21,879 nucleotides of DNA from an uncultured Candidatus Melainabacteria bacterium (GCA_934717895.1 CAKUZO010000031.1:1-21879), one strand, 5' to 3'; numbered from the stretch's first letter, positions 6,853 through 14,310 are shown. Made by a program: numbers and translations. The notes: generated by a model not told the origin, from the sequence alone.

Positions 6853-7080
6853 TTATATAACGAAAGAAAAGAGATCTTTGATGTCCATATTGAAGGCGTT
6901 TGCGATGTTTTCAAGCTTTTTTATGGTAAGATTGGTTTCTCCTCGTTCAATCATGCCGACAAAATTTCGGTTTAAATCCGCAAGTTCAGCTAATTTTTCT
7001 TGTGACATTTTGCGTTTTTGACGCTCTATCCTGATTTTTTGCCCGAGTTTAAGAATTGTATTGTCATTAATCTTTTCCAT
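6853..7080 (-). CDS. XRE/HTH_3 family DNA-binding regulator
   Basis: A 75-residue single-domain regulator beginning MEKINDNTILKLGQKIR from the ATG at 7080; a TTG two codons upstream is an alternative start. The Cro/CI-type helix-turn-helix is complete: LGQKIRIERQKRKMSQEKLA, ELADLNRNFVGMIERGETN, then KKLENIANAFNMDIKDLF. It closely follows the pattern of small SinR/restriction-controller-like repressors. It is divergent from the prepilin gene, and the 87-nt gap holds paired inverted half-sites, so it may repress both itself and the pilin. No restriction-modification or toxin gene is adjacent. Confidence 0.9.
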   Translation of the reverse strand: MEKINDNTILKLGQKIRIERQKRKMSQEKLAELADLNRNFVGMIERGETNLTIKKLENIANAFNMDIKDLFSFVI

Positions 7081-7096
7081 ATTCAAATTCTAATAA

Positions 7097-7148
7097 CTAA
7101 TATATTGACAATCTACCCATTATAATGATAAAATGATTAATATATTAG
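7097..7148. promoter_or_regulatory. Paired inverted half-sites and promoter between XRE and prepilin genes
   Basis: CTAATATATT (7097-7106) and AATATATTAG (7139-7148) are exact inverted copies 32 nt apart. Between them lies the palindrome CATTATAATG (7118-7127), which gives a TATAAT on each strand. For the plus strand, TTGACA (7105-7110) with TAAAAT (7129-7134) at 18 nt spacing is a fair promoter. Site 1 overlaps its -35 and site 2 lies just after its -10. Confidence 0.5.
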
Positions 7149-7167
7149 GTAATAATAGGAGAAATTT

Positions 7168-7872
7168 ATGAAAAAAGCATTTACTTTGGCGGAAGTTTTG
7201 ATAACTCTCGGTATTATTGGAGTTGTTGCCGCAATGACTTTGCCGACGTTAATCCAACAACATCAGAAACAAGTTTATGTAAATGGTTTAAAAAAGGCAA
7301 TTAGCGTATCTCAAAACATGCTTAAACAAATGCAAGCAGATGAACAAGCTGCGGATATTGGAAGTATTAGTTTATTTACAAATGGAATTCACTCATATGA
7401 TAATACCGCAAACGAAGATGCTTATGGAAATCCTTCTGTTTTTCAACAAATTATTCCTAAATATTTAAAAGTTGTAAAAATATGCAGACCACAAGATTGT
7501 AATATTGTTTACAAAAGAGGTGGTGTAAATTATAACACGCACAAGTTTTCGTCTTATAGTTCCGGTTTTATAAACGAATTTCCTGGTGATTCAGTAAGGT
7601 TTACCGGTTTTTATTTGACAGATGGCTCAATTTTATACATGGGTCCCCATGAAATTATCACCTGGCAAAGTAATGGACAAAGCACCCACGAGCCAGGCAT
7701 AGCTTTTTTCGTTGACGTTAATGGCGAAAAAGGACCAAATACTCAATGTAGAGATTTATTTGATTTTAGAATTGATAATAAAGGAAAGCTTGGAAATCCT
7801 TTTTATTCCTGGGCTTTTTCTGACAGTTGTGCATTGTATTTGATGTCTAACGGTTGGAAGATGGATTATTAG
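7168..7872 (+). CDS. Type IV prepilin-like protein (pseudopilin/minor pilin)
   Basis: A 234-residue protein with a class III signal: MKKA followed by FTLAEVLITLGIIGVVAA. Prepilin peptidase would cut after Ala4, leaving N-methylated Phe1 with the required Glu5. The hydrophobic helix is the pilin assembly stalk. The rest is a Cys-containing globular domain (DCNIV, NTQCRDLF, SDSCALY) with the C-terminal IAFFVDVNGEKGPN pattern seen in many such pilins. It has an AGGAGA ribosome binding site and a plausible promoter, and its last 4 nt overlap the convergent nuclease gene. It probably joins a type IV pilus or type II secretion-like fibre encoded elsewhere. Such lone copies are frequent in this lineage (knowledge of the group, not shown here). 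Confidence 0.85.
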   Translation: MKKAFTLAEVLITLGIIGVVAAMTLPTLIQQHQKQVYVNGLKKAISVSQNMLKQMQADEQAADIGSISLFTNGIHSYDNTANEDAYGNPSVFQQIIPKYLKVVKICRPQDCNIVYKRGGVNYNTHKFSSYSSGFINEFPGDSVRFTGFYLTDGSILYMGPHEIITWQSNGQSTHEPGIAFFVDVNGEKGPNTQCRDLFDFRIDNKGKLGNPFYSWAFSDSCALYLMSNGWKMDY

Positions 7873-8534
7873 AGGCAGATTTTTTTGAATTCGCAAAAAT
7901 CACAAGATTTGGAATGCTCAATTTCTTCCGGAAGTTGGGCATTTTCTATTTTTTCACAAATTTCGATAATCGCTTTTTCGTATTCTACTTTTCTCTCAGG
8001 CGTGAAGTCGATTACGTAATTGTCGTCGTTTTTCAGGTCGATATAGACAAATTTGATTTCGTCGCCTTCTTTTACGATTGGAGAATTTGAAAGGCAAAGC
8101 AAGTAAACCATTGTTTGGTAGTCGTATTCAGGGTTTTGCGGTATTGAACCGGTTTTGTAGTCGAGAATGTAGTAACATTCGGTGTCGTTGATGGAATTTT
8201 GTGTGCCGTCTTTTACCAGTGCGTCCAATCGTCCGCCTATCCAGCAATCTCCGACTTTACAAGACAAATTGTATTCTGAATTTACATAAGTTTTATTGAA
8301 AAATTCATTCGCCTTCAACATCTGCCAAGCTCTTTGCTCATCTTCGTTTAAAGTCGGTTCAAGCTTTGAAACATCAAGTCCTTGAAGGTAATAATTGGCT
8401 AGGGCGTGAACCTTTTTACCCTTCTCAAAAAAACTCGATTTTTGTGGCAAAGAAATTTTGTCCTCGTATTTGAATTTGTACTTAACAGGACAAGATTTGA
8501 ATGTTTTTAGCATGTTTGGGGAATAATTAGTCAT
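7869..8534 (-). CDS. RecB/Cas4-like PD-(D/E)XK nuclease with Fe-S cysteines
   Basis: A 221-residue stand-alone nuclease of the RecB/Cas4/AddB-C group. Motifs in order are Cys15 (TFKSCPVKYKFKY), His43 in GKKVHALANYYL, Asp104 in IGGRLDALV, Asp125 and Lys127 in YILDYKTGS, and the Q-motif YDYQTMVYLL (Gln140, Tyr144). The C-terminus holds CDFCEFKKIC with Cys211, Cys214 and Cys220. One N-terminal plus three C-terminal Cys is the layout of the 4Fe-4S cluster in Cas4 and AddB. All metal-binding nuclease residues are present, so it should be active. The start overlaps the end of the helicase gene by 8 nt, implying translational coupling and a complex. No CRISPR genes are seen nearby, so a recombination-repair role is preferred. 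Confidence 0.9.
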   Translation of the reverse strand: MTNYSPNMLKTFKSCPVKYKFKYEDKISLPQKSSFFEKGKKVHALANYYLQGLDVSKLEPTLNEDEQRAWQMLKANEFFNKTYVNSEYNLSCKVGDCWIGGRLDALVKDGTQNSINDTECYYILDYKTGSIPQNPEYDYQTMVYLLCLSNSPIVKEGDEIKFVYIDLKNDDNYVIDFTPERKVEYEKAIIEICEKIENAQLPEEIEHSKSCDFCEFKKICL

Positions 8535-11500
8535 AATTCTCCTCTGTATTAGGTAAAAGTTCTGTGAAAATTAAGTTTGGTTCCAGTTCGACGACTTTGT
8601 CGTATGATTTCGCTTTTCTGCTCGTTGAAAAATACAAATGTTTCTTCGCACGAGTAATTGCAACGTACAGCAATCGCAAGTTTTCTGAAACAAGTTCCTG
8701 CTTCATATCAAACTCAGTTTTGGGTTTGTATTGCGGATTCAGACGTTTCAAATTCTCTGTGAAATCTGCATTTTTCAACTTTATTTGTTCAAAGTCCAAG
8801 GTGAGTGATTTTTCGGTCATCTCAGGGATAAACACGTAATCAAACTCGTCGCCCTTAGACTTGTGAAGGGTCATTACCTGAACTTTTCCGGCAATGAAGT
8901 CTTTGTTACTTTCCTCCTCTTCTGAGAAGAACTTAAACCCGCTCAATGACGGCTTTTTGGCAAGTTCACCAAGTCGCTCTACAAGAGTCGGAAAATCTTT
9001 GTAACTCATACTTAATCGTTTTATGAGGGTCGAAATCAAGTAAACATTGGACTTTTCGATTTCTGACGAGAAATAATGAAGTCCTATTTTTATCGCAAGT
9101 TCTTCCGGAGCAAGGTGCGGAAAGGAGTTCCAATAATTCAAATCCCAATAAAATTGCGCAAGATGAATATTTTCAATATTGTCGCAATCAATCTGTATAA
9201 ACGAATTTTCATACTTTCGAATTTCTAACCCCAAACGCTGTTTGTAAAGTCCGATTTCTGCAAGAATTTCGTAATTATCAGCGATAACATCATTGTCAAA
9301 CGGGTGCAAAATCATCTGTAAAACAGCAAAAATTGCCCTGAAAATTGATTTTTGCTCTAAACTTTCGCTTCTTGTAATCGTTTTTAAGCCACTGTTGTTT
9401 ATAAAATTTATCCATTGTGCAACTTGAAAATTGCTTCTCAAAAGTATGCCGATTGTGCATTTTGGATCTTTTCTCAAAGCTTGCTTAATCTCTTTTAGGA
9501 TAAAATTACGTTCTTCAAGCGGTTTTTCAAAAATATTTGAATGAAGTGCGTTGTCTGACTTCGGATTTTTGCCTTCGACCGGTTGCATAAATATTTTAAA
9601 AAACGCATTCTTGGTTTCAGGCTGAGTTTCAGCCCAGTTAACAAGGTTATTTGCAAGTGTCCAGACATCTTTTGTGCAACGTTGAGAACAATTCATACTG
9701 ACGTTATTACTCTCTTTAATAAATTTTCTGAACCCTTCGACATCAGCGTTGGAAAAAGTTGTTGTAATCGCCTGATTAATGTCACCGCAACGAATTAAAT
9801 TTCCGTATTTAACACTCAATAAGTTGATTAGACGCTGTTGAATTGACGATGAATCCTGTGCCTCGTCCTCAATTATGTAGTGGCAAATGTTTTGGTAATA
9901 TGTTCTGATGTCCTCGTTGTCTTCCAAAAGTTTTACGGACGAAATCAGCATGTCATCATAGTCGATAAGGTTGTTTTCTGCCAAAATTCTTTGGTATTCA
10001 TCAAAAAACAGTTTAAATTTCTCTATTTTTTTATCTGAAATTTGAGTGAAGTTGAAATCTCCGCCACCAATTTTGAACACAGAAACACCTCTGTCAAACT
10101 CGTCAATTTCGCCTTTTTTGAGCTTAAATTTGGTTGAAAGTTCTCGAACAATTCTTGATCTTTGTGTATCGTCACAAATTTCAAAGTCAGATGAAAGTCC
10201 GAGTCTTTCGTAGTTGCCGTTTTCTTTCAAAATCCTTAGTGCAAGCCCATGAATAGTACTGATATTCGGCAATTGTGCAGAATTTTGTCTTATGTTTTTA
10301 ATTCTGTCACGAAAATTTCTCGCCGCTGATTCCATATAGGTCATAACGAAGATGTTTTCAGGGTTTATGCCTCTATCCAAAAGTTTTACGATAAGTGCAA
10401 GAAGAATCGTTGTTTTTCCGGCTCCGGGAACGGCAGAAATTGCCATTTTGCCATTTTGGTAGGCAAGAACAGGTTTTTGATCTTCTCGTGGAGTTATGCG
10501 AAAAGCCGGTTTGTCAGGTTGGATATCTTCGGAATTTTCTTTAACCTTGATATATTCTTCAATTCCGCCAAAATTTTCAATGCCGTTGCCATCAAAAAGA
10601 CTTGAATATGTATAAATATGCTCTGACGCACAAAGAGAGAGTTTGCGAAGAATTCTCGCTGTTTTTTCTTTTGATAATTCAATATTATCGTCGATTGTGA
10701 ACTCGTCTTTTGCCCAACCACGTTGGAAAACCCAAGCATTATAAAGAGGACCTGTGTCACTTTTTATCCACTCATCACTTGAAATATCCAGCCAAAGTTG
10801 GTATTTGGTTTTAATCTGGTTATCAATGATTTTTTGCGGAGTTGAAATTATCAAATCGTTTGGTGCGATTTCTAGTGTCGAATAAGGATTTTCTGCAATA
10901 ATTGAGTTCTCGATTTGCGTAATAATTTCTTCTTGTCGATTTTTGAAATTTTCGCCAAAAACATTTTCAAAATCCTGCAATTGTTTTACAAAAAAGTTGA
11001 ACTTGTTCAATTCTGTTGGGTTTACGTAATAAATCTCCCCGAGTTCGTTGAAAATATCACAAACTTTTTCTGAAAGTTTTGAGTTGTCGTCGTTGAGCCT
11101 TTTCAAAACAGCTAGGAAGTTTTGGTATTTTTTCGTGTAATCTTCTTGCGAAAACTCGTGTTCAATTAATTCGCCTGTTGTTTCAAAATTTTCTAAAATC
11201 TTTTGGCAATATTTGATAGGAATTCCTAAAAATTCTGACAGAACAACACGCAAGTCAAATTCTGTTAATTTCATATTACAATTTAATTTTAGAATTGTTA
11301 AAATCGCCTTTACAAACTTGTTTTGAACTAATTTTTCACTACCTGAAAGATAAACAGGATTGATATTGAGATTTTCTTTTAGGGAAAATTTCAGCATGTC
11401 GTCAATTACAGGTGTGATAATTGAAATTTCGCAAGGTTGAATATTCTTTGCAAATAAGTTTTTGATAGTTTTAATCGCTTCATCAAGCATTGAGGCTCTC

Positions 11501-12396
11501 TTAGATGGAGATTGGAGCGAAAAATTTTCTAAATAATTCGTTTTATTTTCGGTGATATTTGAATAAAGCGTTTCAGCATCTTGATTGAGTTTGTTATCTG
11601 ATTTTAGGCTAATTGATTTTTCATTGAAAAGCTCTTCAAACTTCCAAACAGCAGTTCTGTCGGCGCTAAGATATCCGGCTCTGCTTGCGCCTTTTTCGTC
11701 AAACGCAACAAAAACTTCTTTCAATTGAGGAGCAAGGTGTGAAATAAAATCAAAACAAATTGGCGTAATCTCATCACCATCGTCCAAAATTAAGTATTTT
11801 ATACCCTTGAAATAATCAGAATTTTTATAAATATAATTAAAAATCAAACCTTGTCTAAGGTAGTCAAAATCACGCAATGCAAGCGTTTTTGAAAGCAATT
11901 TTTTTAATGTGATTTTTGCATCATCTGCAAAACTTTCGCCTAAAACGCGAGATCGCCATTCGATTTCTTCATCTGATAAATTGTTTTGAACAATTAACGA
12001 ATAACGTCTGAAAATCTGGTGTAAAAGAGATTTTTTAGAGTTGTAACCTTTGAATTTAATATCTTTCAAAATATCTTTGAGGATAAATTGTGAAACTTCC
12101 AGCCCTGTCAAATTTGGTAAAATTTTTGGATTACTGTATGGGTTCATATTTTCCAAAAACGCCCAATTGTCGTTTACTGCATTATAAACAAGTGAGAAAA
12201 AAGAATTTACTTGCATTTTTTCACAAGATTTAATTGTTAATTTTTCAAGGGTCTTATTTATGAAGTTTTGTTTAAGATTTGAGTTCTGTACAAGTACCAA
12301 AATTTCTGATGATTTAACGCCTGAATTCAAAAGTTTGGCATAAGCATCTATCAAGAAATCTGTCTTATTTGTTGATATATCACCCGAAATCAGCAT
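8527..12396 (-). CDS. Tandem SF1 helicase: inactive AddB/RecC-like half fused to an active UvrD/AddA-like half
   Basis: A 1289-residue protein with two helicase-like halves. Residues about 632-1262 hold a full UvrD-family motor: Q-motif (TPREDQ), Walker A AVPGAGKTT (655-663), TIHGLALRIL, Walker B IIEDEAQDSS, motif III RCGDINQAI, motif V VMTLHKSKGDEFDYVFIP and motif VI LLYVAITRAKKHLYFS. Residues 1-630 trace the same layout with decayed motifs: SGDISTNKTD in place of Walker A, LILDDGDEIT in place of DEAQD, and LIISTPQKI near motif V. That is the pattern of RecC/AddB pseudo-helicases. Motif III lacks the usual GDxxQSIYxFRGA, and motif V has KGDEFD rather than KGLEFD. No nuclease domain is attached, but the next gene supplies one with an 8-nt overlap. 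The likely role is double-strand-end resection. Confidence 0.88.
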   Translation of the reverse strand: MLISGDISTNKTDFLIDAYAKLLNSGVKSSEILVLVQNSNLKQNFINKTLEKLTIKSCEKMQVNSFFSLVYNAVNDNWAFLENMNPYSNPKILPNLTGLEVSQFILKDILKDIKFKGYNSKKSLLHQIFRRYSLIVQNNLSDEEIEWRSRVLGESFADDAKITLKKLLSKTLALRDFDYLRQGLIFNYIYKNSDYFKGIKYLILDDGDEITPICFDFISHLAPQLKEVFVAFDEKGASRAGYLSADRTAVWKFEELFNEKSISLKSDNKLNQDAETLYSNITENKTNYLENFSLQSPSKRASMLDEAIKTIKNLFAKNIQPCEISIITPVIDDMLKFSLKENLNINPVYLSGSEKLVQNKFVKAILTILKLNCNMKLTEFDLRVVLSEFLGIPIKYCQKILENFETTGELIEHEFSQEDYTKKYQNFLAVLKRLNDDNSKLSEKVCDIFNELGEIYYVNPTELNKFNFFVKQLQDFENVFGENFKNRQEEIITQIENSIIAENPYSTLEIAPNDLIISTPQKIIDNQIKTKYQLWLDISSDEWIKSDTGPLYNAWVFQRGWAKDEFTIDDNIELSKEKTARILRKLSLCASEHIYTYSSLFDGNGIENFGGIEEYIKVKENSEDIQPDKPAFRITPREDQKPVLAYQNGKMAISAVPGAGKTTILLALIVKLLDRGINPENIFVMTYMESAARNFRDRIKNIRQNSAQLPNISTIHGLALRILKENGNYERLGLSSDFEICDDTQRSRIVRELSTKFKLKKGEIDEFDRGVSVFKIGGGDFNFTQISDKKIEKFKLFFDEYQRILAENNLIDYDDMLISSVKLLEDNEDIRTYYQNICHYIIEDEAQDSSSIQQRLINLLSVKYGNLIRCGDINQAITTTFSNADVEGFRKFIKESNNVSMNCSQRCTKDVWTLANNLVNWAETQPETKNAFFKIFMQPVEGKNPKSDNALHSNIFEKPLEERNFILKEIKQALRKDPKCTIGILLRSNFQVAQWINFINNSGLKTITRSESLEQKSIFRAIFAVLQMILHPFDNDVIADNYEILAEIGLYKQRLGLEIRKYENSFIQIDCDNIENIHLAQFYWDLNYWNSFPHLAPEELAIKIGLHYFSSEIEKSNVYLISTLIKRLSMSYKDFPTLVERLGELAKKPSLSGFKFFSEEEESNKDFIAGKVQVMTLHKSKGDEFDYVFIPEMTEKSLTLDFEQIKLKNADFTENLKRLNPQYKPKTEFDMKQELVSENLRLLYVAITRAKKHLYFSTSRKAKSYDKVVELEPNLIFTELLPNTEENYD

Positions 12397-12466
12397 TTGT
12401 TATTCCTCAAAAAATATTTTACCATGAACAATAAAAATTTTGTTTTGTCCTCCTCCTATTGAACTA

Positions 12467-12495
12467 TTGCATTTTTTTACCCATTCGTCTATTAT
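12467..12495 (+). promoter_or_regulatory. Promoter of the DUF2582 gene
   Basis: TTGCAT (12467-12472), a 17-nt spacer and TATTAT (12490-12495) form a good sigma-70 promoter about 50 nt before the start at 12545. Confidence 0.65.
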
Positions 12496-12544
12496 ATAAC
12501 CATAAACGGAGAGGAAAGTATTAAAAAACATGGAGGTTAAAATT

Positions 12545-12751
12545 ATGCAAGAATTACAAGACAAAATTGGTCAATCAGCAGGTCAAATTTACAACTATTT
12601 GAACAATAACGGAGAATCAACTTTTTCAAAAATGAAAAAAGAATTAGATCTTAAAGGCAACTTCGCTGATTTAGGTCTTGGTTGGTTAGCAAGAGAAGAC
12701 AAAGTTGAAATTTCTAAAAAAGGTGCTTCTGTTAGCGTAAGACTTAAATAG
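12545..12751 (+). CDS. Winged helix-turn-helix protein, DUF2582 family
   Basis: A 68-residue protein beginning MQELQDKIGQSAGQIYNYL. The conserved family blocks are IGQSAGQIYNYLNNNG, the helix-turn-helix around TFSKMKKELDL, and LGLGWLAREDKVEI (family pattern ALGWLAREDKI). An upstream in-frame ATG at 12530 was not chosen because the ribosome binding site GGAGG (12532-12536) overlaps it and is spaced 8 nt from the ATG at 12545. DUF2582 proteins are small, abundant and probably bind DNA; their targets are unknown. It has its own promoter and strong terminator, so it is monocistronic and likely well expressed. It is divergent from the helicase-nuclease operon, but nothing in the sequence links them functionally. 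Confidence 0.88.
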   Translation: MQELQDKIGQSAGQIYNYLNNNGESTFSKMKKELDLKGNFADLGLGWLAREDKVEISKKGASVSVRLK

Positions 12752-12774
12752 TTTTATAAAAGAGTTATAAATTA

Positions 12775-12805
12775 AAAAAGACGTCTTTTTAAGGCGTCTT
12801 TTTTT
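12775..12805 (+). terminator. Intrinsic terminator after the DUF2582 gene
   Basis: Perfect 9-bp arms AAAAAGACG (12775-12783) and CGTCTTTTT (12795-12803) with an 11-nt loop, and T continuing to 12805. Confidence 0.9.
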
Positions 12806-12979
12806 GTTGTTTTTTTGTTTGGGAGTTTCCCCTCACCCGCATTCGTAACATTCGCTAATCACTCATGAACGACTGCACCCTCTCCCTATTGAGGCGAGGA
12901 AAGACTTATGTTTCGTTTAATTTAATTTTTTTATCCATGAAAACATGGACATGCCGGCATGGCGCCGAAAGCGTGGACT
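12806..12979. other. Noncoding boundary between host genes and the phage module, with palindromes
   Basis: No gene was found. CCCCTCACCCGCATTCG near 12830 and CCCTCTCCCTATTGAGGCG near 12880 resemble dispersed C-rich intergenic repeats. The segment 12936-12962 holds a hairpin CCATG-AAAA-CATGG (12936-12949) and the perfect palindrome CATGCCGGCATG (12951-12962), noticeably richer in GC than its surroundings. An attachment site could lie here, but no direct repeat linking it to the right end of the phage module was found. Confidence 0.4.
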
Positions 12980-13007
12980 TTTCAAATCCAAAATATACGT
13001 TATACTA
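12980..13007 (+). promoter_or_regulatory. Possible promoter at the left end of the phage module
   Basis: TTTTCA (12980-12985), 16 nt and TATACT (13002-13007) lie upstream of the first module gene at 13073. The -35 match is weak. Confidence 0.35.
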
Positions 13008-13072
13008 AAAATGTAGTTAAGGTTCACGCCCGTTGATGGCAAAACTGTTTACTATCGCAGGAGATTTGGGAA

Positions 13073-13453
13073 ATGGGATATATTCACTGCTGTGGAGGGC
13101 TTAGAAGAACTCGGTCTTTTAAACTCGTGCCACAGGATAAATTTGCGTTGTGCGAAATTGATTATCTGTCAAAATGTCCGATTTGCGGGCATACGGTCGT
13201 ACAACTTACCAGAATTGATAAAGATGACAACTTGTCAGTAGTACGAAAAACCAACCAAAAAGCAAGAGAATTTTTTAGAAAACTGCAAAAATCAATTCTA
13301 TATGAAGAAAAGCCGTTTGATTATTCCAAAATCGCAACAGGAAGTTTTTATCTCAATTACAACGAATTTGGGGTTAAAAAAAGATGTTATTCAAATTTGA
13401 GCACTTTGAAAATTGGGCTCACAGAAAATAGATATTTTAAACACAATCCTTAA
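13073..13453 (+). CDS. Small zinc-ribbon protein of the phage module, unknown function
   Basis: A 126-residue basic protein not recognised as a named family. Four cysteines form a probable zinc site: CCGG near the N-terminus (residues 6-7) and CPICGH (about residues 36-41). The C-terminal part (SFYLNYNEFGVKKRCYSNLS) is basic and aromatic. The start has AGGAG about 10 nt upstream. It opens the phage module and has its own terminator directly after it, so it is probably transcribed as a separate unit. Short zinc proteins of phages often act on nucleic acids (for example Mu Com in translation), so a regulatory role is possible but not shown. Confidence 0.75.
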   Translation: MGYIHCCGGLRRTRSFKLVPQDKFALCEIDYLSKCPICGHTVVQLTRIDKDDNLSVVRKTNQKAREFFRKLQKSILYEEKPFDYSKIATGSFYLNYNEFGVKKRCYSNLSTLKIGLTENRYFKHNP

Positions 13454-13470
13454 ATTATCTTACTCTCAAC

Positions 13471-13498
13471 GGGCGAATTTTTTCGCCCTATTTTTTTT
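13471..13498 (+). terminator. Intrinsic terminator after the zinc-ribbon gene
   Basis: Arms GGGCGAA (13471-13477) and TTCGCCC (13482-13488), loop TTTT, then eight T (13491-13498). The left arm and the bases before it (13466-13475, TCAACGGGCG) are the exact reverse complement of 13027-13036 in the leader of the same gene. Confidence 0.9.
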
Positions 13499-13512
13499 AG
13501 AGCGGAAATATT

Positions 13513-13575
13513 ATGAATGATTTTCAGATGGTTTTTAATATGCTTAATGTAGATTTTAATATAAAGGAATTATGA
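13513..13575 (+). CDS. 20-codon ORF coupled to the LuxR-type gene (possible leader peptide)
   Basis: MNDFQMVFNMLNVDFNIKEL, immediately after the terminator. Its stop overlaps an ATG (13572) as ATGA, and it ends 2 nt before the preferred start of the HTH gene at 13578. Such spacing often means translational coupling. There is only a weak GCGGA-type ribosome binding site, no homology is recognised, and it may be chance. Confidence 0.35.
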   Translation: MNDFQMVFNMLNVDFNIKEL

Positions 13576-13577
13576 AT

Positions 13578-13832
13578 ATGTTGCTATCTCCAAAGGAAGC
13601 TGAAGTATTAACTTTGGTTGCATTAGGCTACTCAGATAAAGAAATTTGTGTTCAATTAAAAATTGCTTACGGGACTGTTAGAAATCACATTGACAGAGCT
13701 GTATTAAAATTGCGTGCTCAAAATCGCACTCATGCGGTTATGATTTACAAGTTTATTAATAAAGATTGGTTAGAGGAGTATTATGAAGCGTATAATAATT
13801 CATTGGACAGCAGGAACGTATTATCCAAGTGA
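13578..13832 (+). CDS. LuxR/GerE-type helix-turn-helix protein
   Basis: An 84-residue protein that is almost only a GerE domain: LLSPKEAEVLTLVALGYSDK, EICVQLKIAYGTVRNHIDRA, then VLKLRAQNRTHAVMIY. It has no receiver or sensor domain. The ATG at 13578 is preferred over 13572 because AAAGGA (13563-13568) lies 9 nt before it. Solo GerE or sigma-region-4-like proteins at the start of phage late operons commonly switch on late genes, and the position here, just before the lysis and structural genes, fits that role (inference). The last 50 nt overlap the amidase gene in another frame. The tail EEYYEAYNNSLDSRNVLSK is encoded within that overlap and shows no domain. Confidence 0.85.
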   Translation: MLLSPKEAEVLTLVALGYSDKEICVQLKIAYGTVRNHIDRAVLKLRAQNRTHAVMIYKFINKDWLEEYYEAYNNSLDSRNVLSK

Positions 13833-14271
13833 GTTTGAAAGAAAATTTTATCACTTTTTAGTGGATAAAAACGGAAAGATTTATAATGGGGTTTTCAAGC
13901 CGGAAGATAATGAAGTTTGCAAAATAGCGAAATATGCAGCACACACAGGAGGCGGAAACACAGGCTCTATTGGGGTTGCTATGTGTGCAATGGCGGGATT
14001 TAAGAACTCCAAAAATGTTGGTAAATATCCGATTTCAAAAATTCAATTTGAAAGCACTATGGATTTATGTGCAAAACTTGCAAAAAAATATAACATTCAA
14101 ATTTCGCCACAAACGGTTATGACACATTATGAATTTGGACTAAAAAATCCAAAAACGACATCAGCCGGGAAAATAGATATCATTTATCTTCCGCCTTATC
14201 CGTGGGTTGCAAAAGAAGATGTCGGAAGTTTTATTCGCACAAAAATCAAGTGGTATTTGAACAAGATTTAG
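13783..14271 (+). CDS. N-acetylmuramoyl-L-alanine amidase (phage endolysin)
   Basis: A 162-residue Amidase_2/T7-lysozyme-like enzyme that cuts the bond between MurNAc and L-alanine in peptidoglycan. Candidate zinc ligands and catalytic residues are His7 (RIIIHWTAG), His115 (VMTHYEFG) and the GKIDI segment (Lys130, Asp132, where this family has K-x-C or K-x-D). Further family marks are FYHFLVDKNGKIYNG and AAHTGGGNTGSIGVAMC. There is no signal peptide or cell-wall-binding domain, which fits a holin-dependent endolysin of a phage infecting a Gram-negative-type host. The ribosome binding site GAGGAG lies inside the HTH gene, with a 50-nt overlap. The next gene starts soon after. Confidence 0.9.
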   Translation: MKRIIIHWTAGTYYPSEFERKFYHFLVDKNGKIYNGVFKPEDNEVCKIAKYAAHTGGGNTGSIGVAMCAMAGFKNSKNVGKYPISKIQFESTMDLCAKLAKKYNIQISPQTVMTHYEFGLKNPKTTSAGKIDIIYLPPYPWVAKEDVGSFIRTKIKWYLNKI

Positions 14272-14310
14272 ATGGGCTTTGGCGAAAATTTATACAAAAA
14301 GGAGTACAAA

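Noticed and set aside
6825..6914. Extra 30 N-terminal residues of the WG-repeat protein
   Set aside because: They overlap the XRE gene and hide a clean signal peptide that begins at 6824.
7869..8534. Cas4 of a CRISPR system
   Set aside because: There are no other cas genes or repeat-spacer arrays in the window; translational coupling to a UvrD/AddB-like helicase fits repair better.
12530..12544. Longer start of the DUF2582 gene (MEVKI...)
   Set aside because: The ATG at 12530 overlaps the GGAGG ribosome binding site that is correctly spaced for the ATG at 12545.
14272..14310. Upstream start for the beta-propeller tail protein
   Set aside because: It abuts the amidase stop with no ribosome binding site, whereas the ATG at 14311 has AAGGAG at the right distance.
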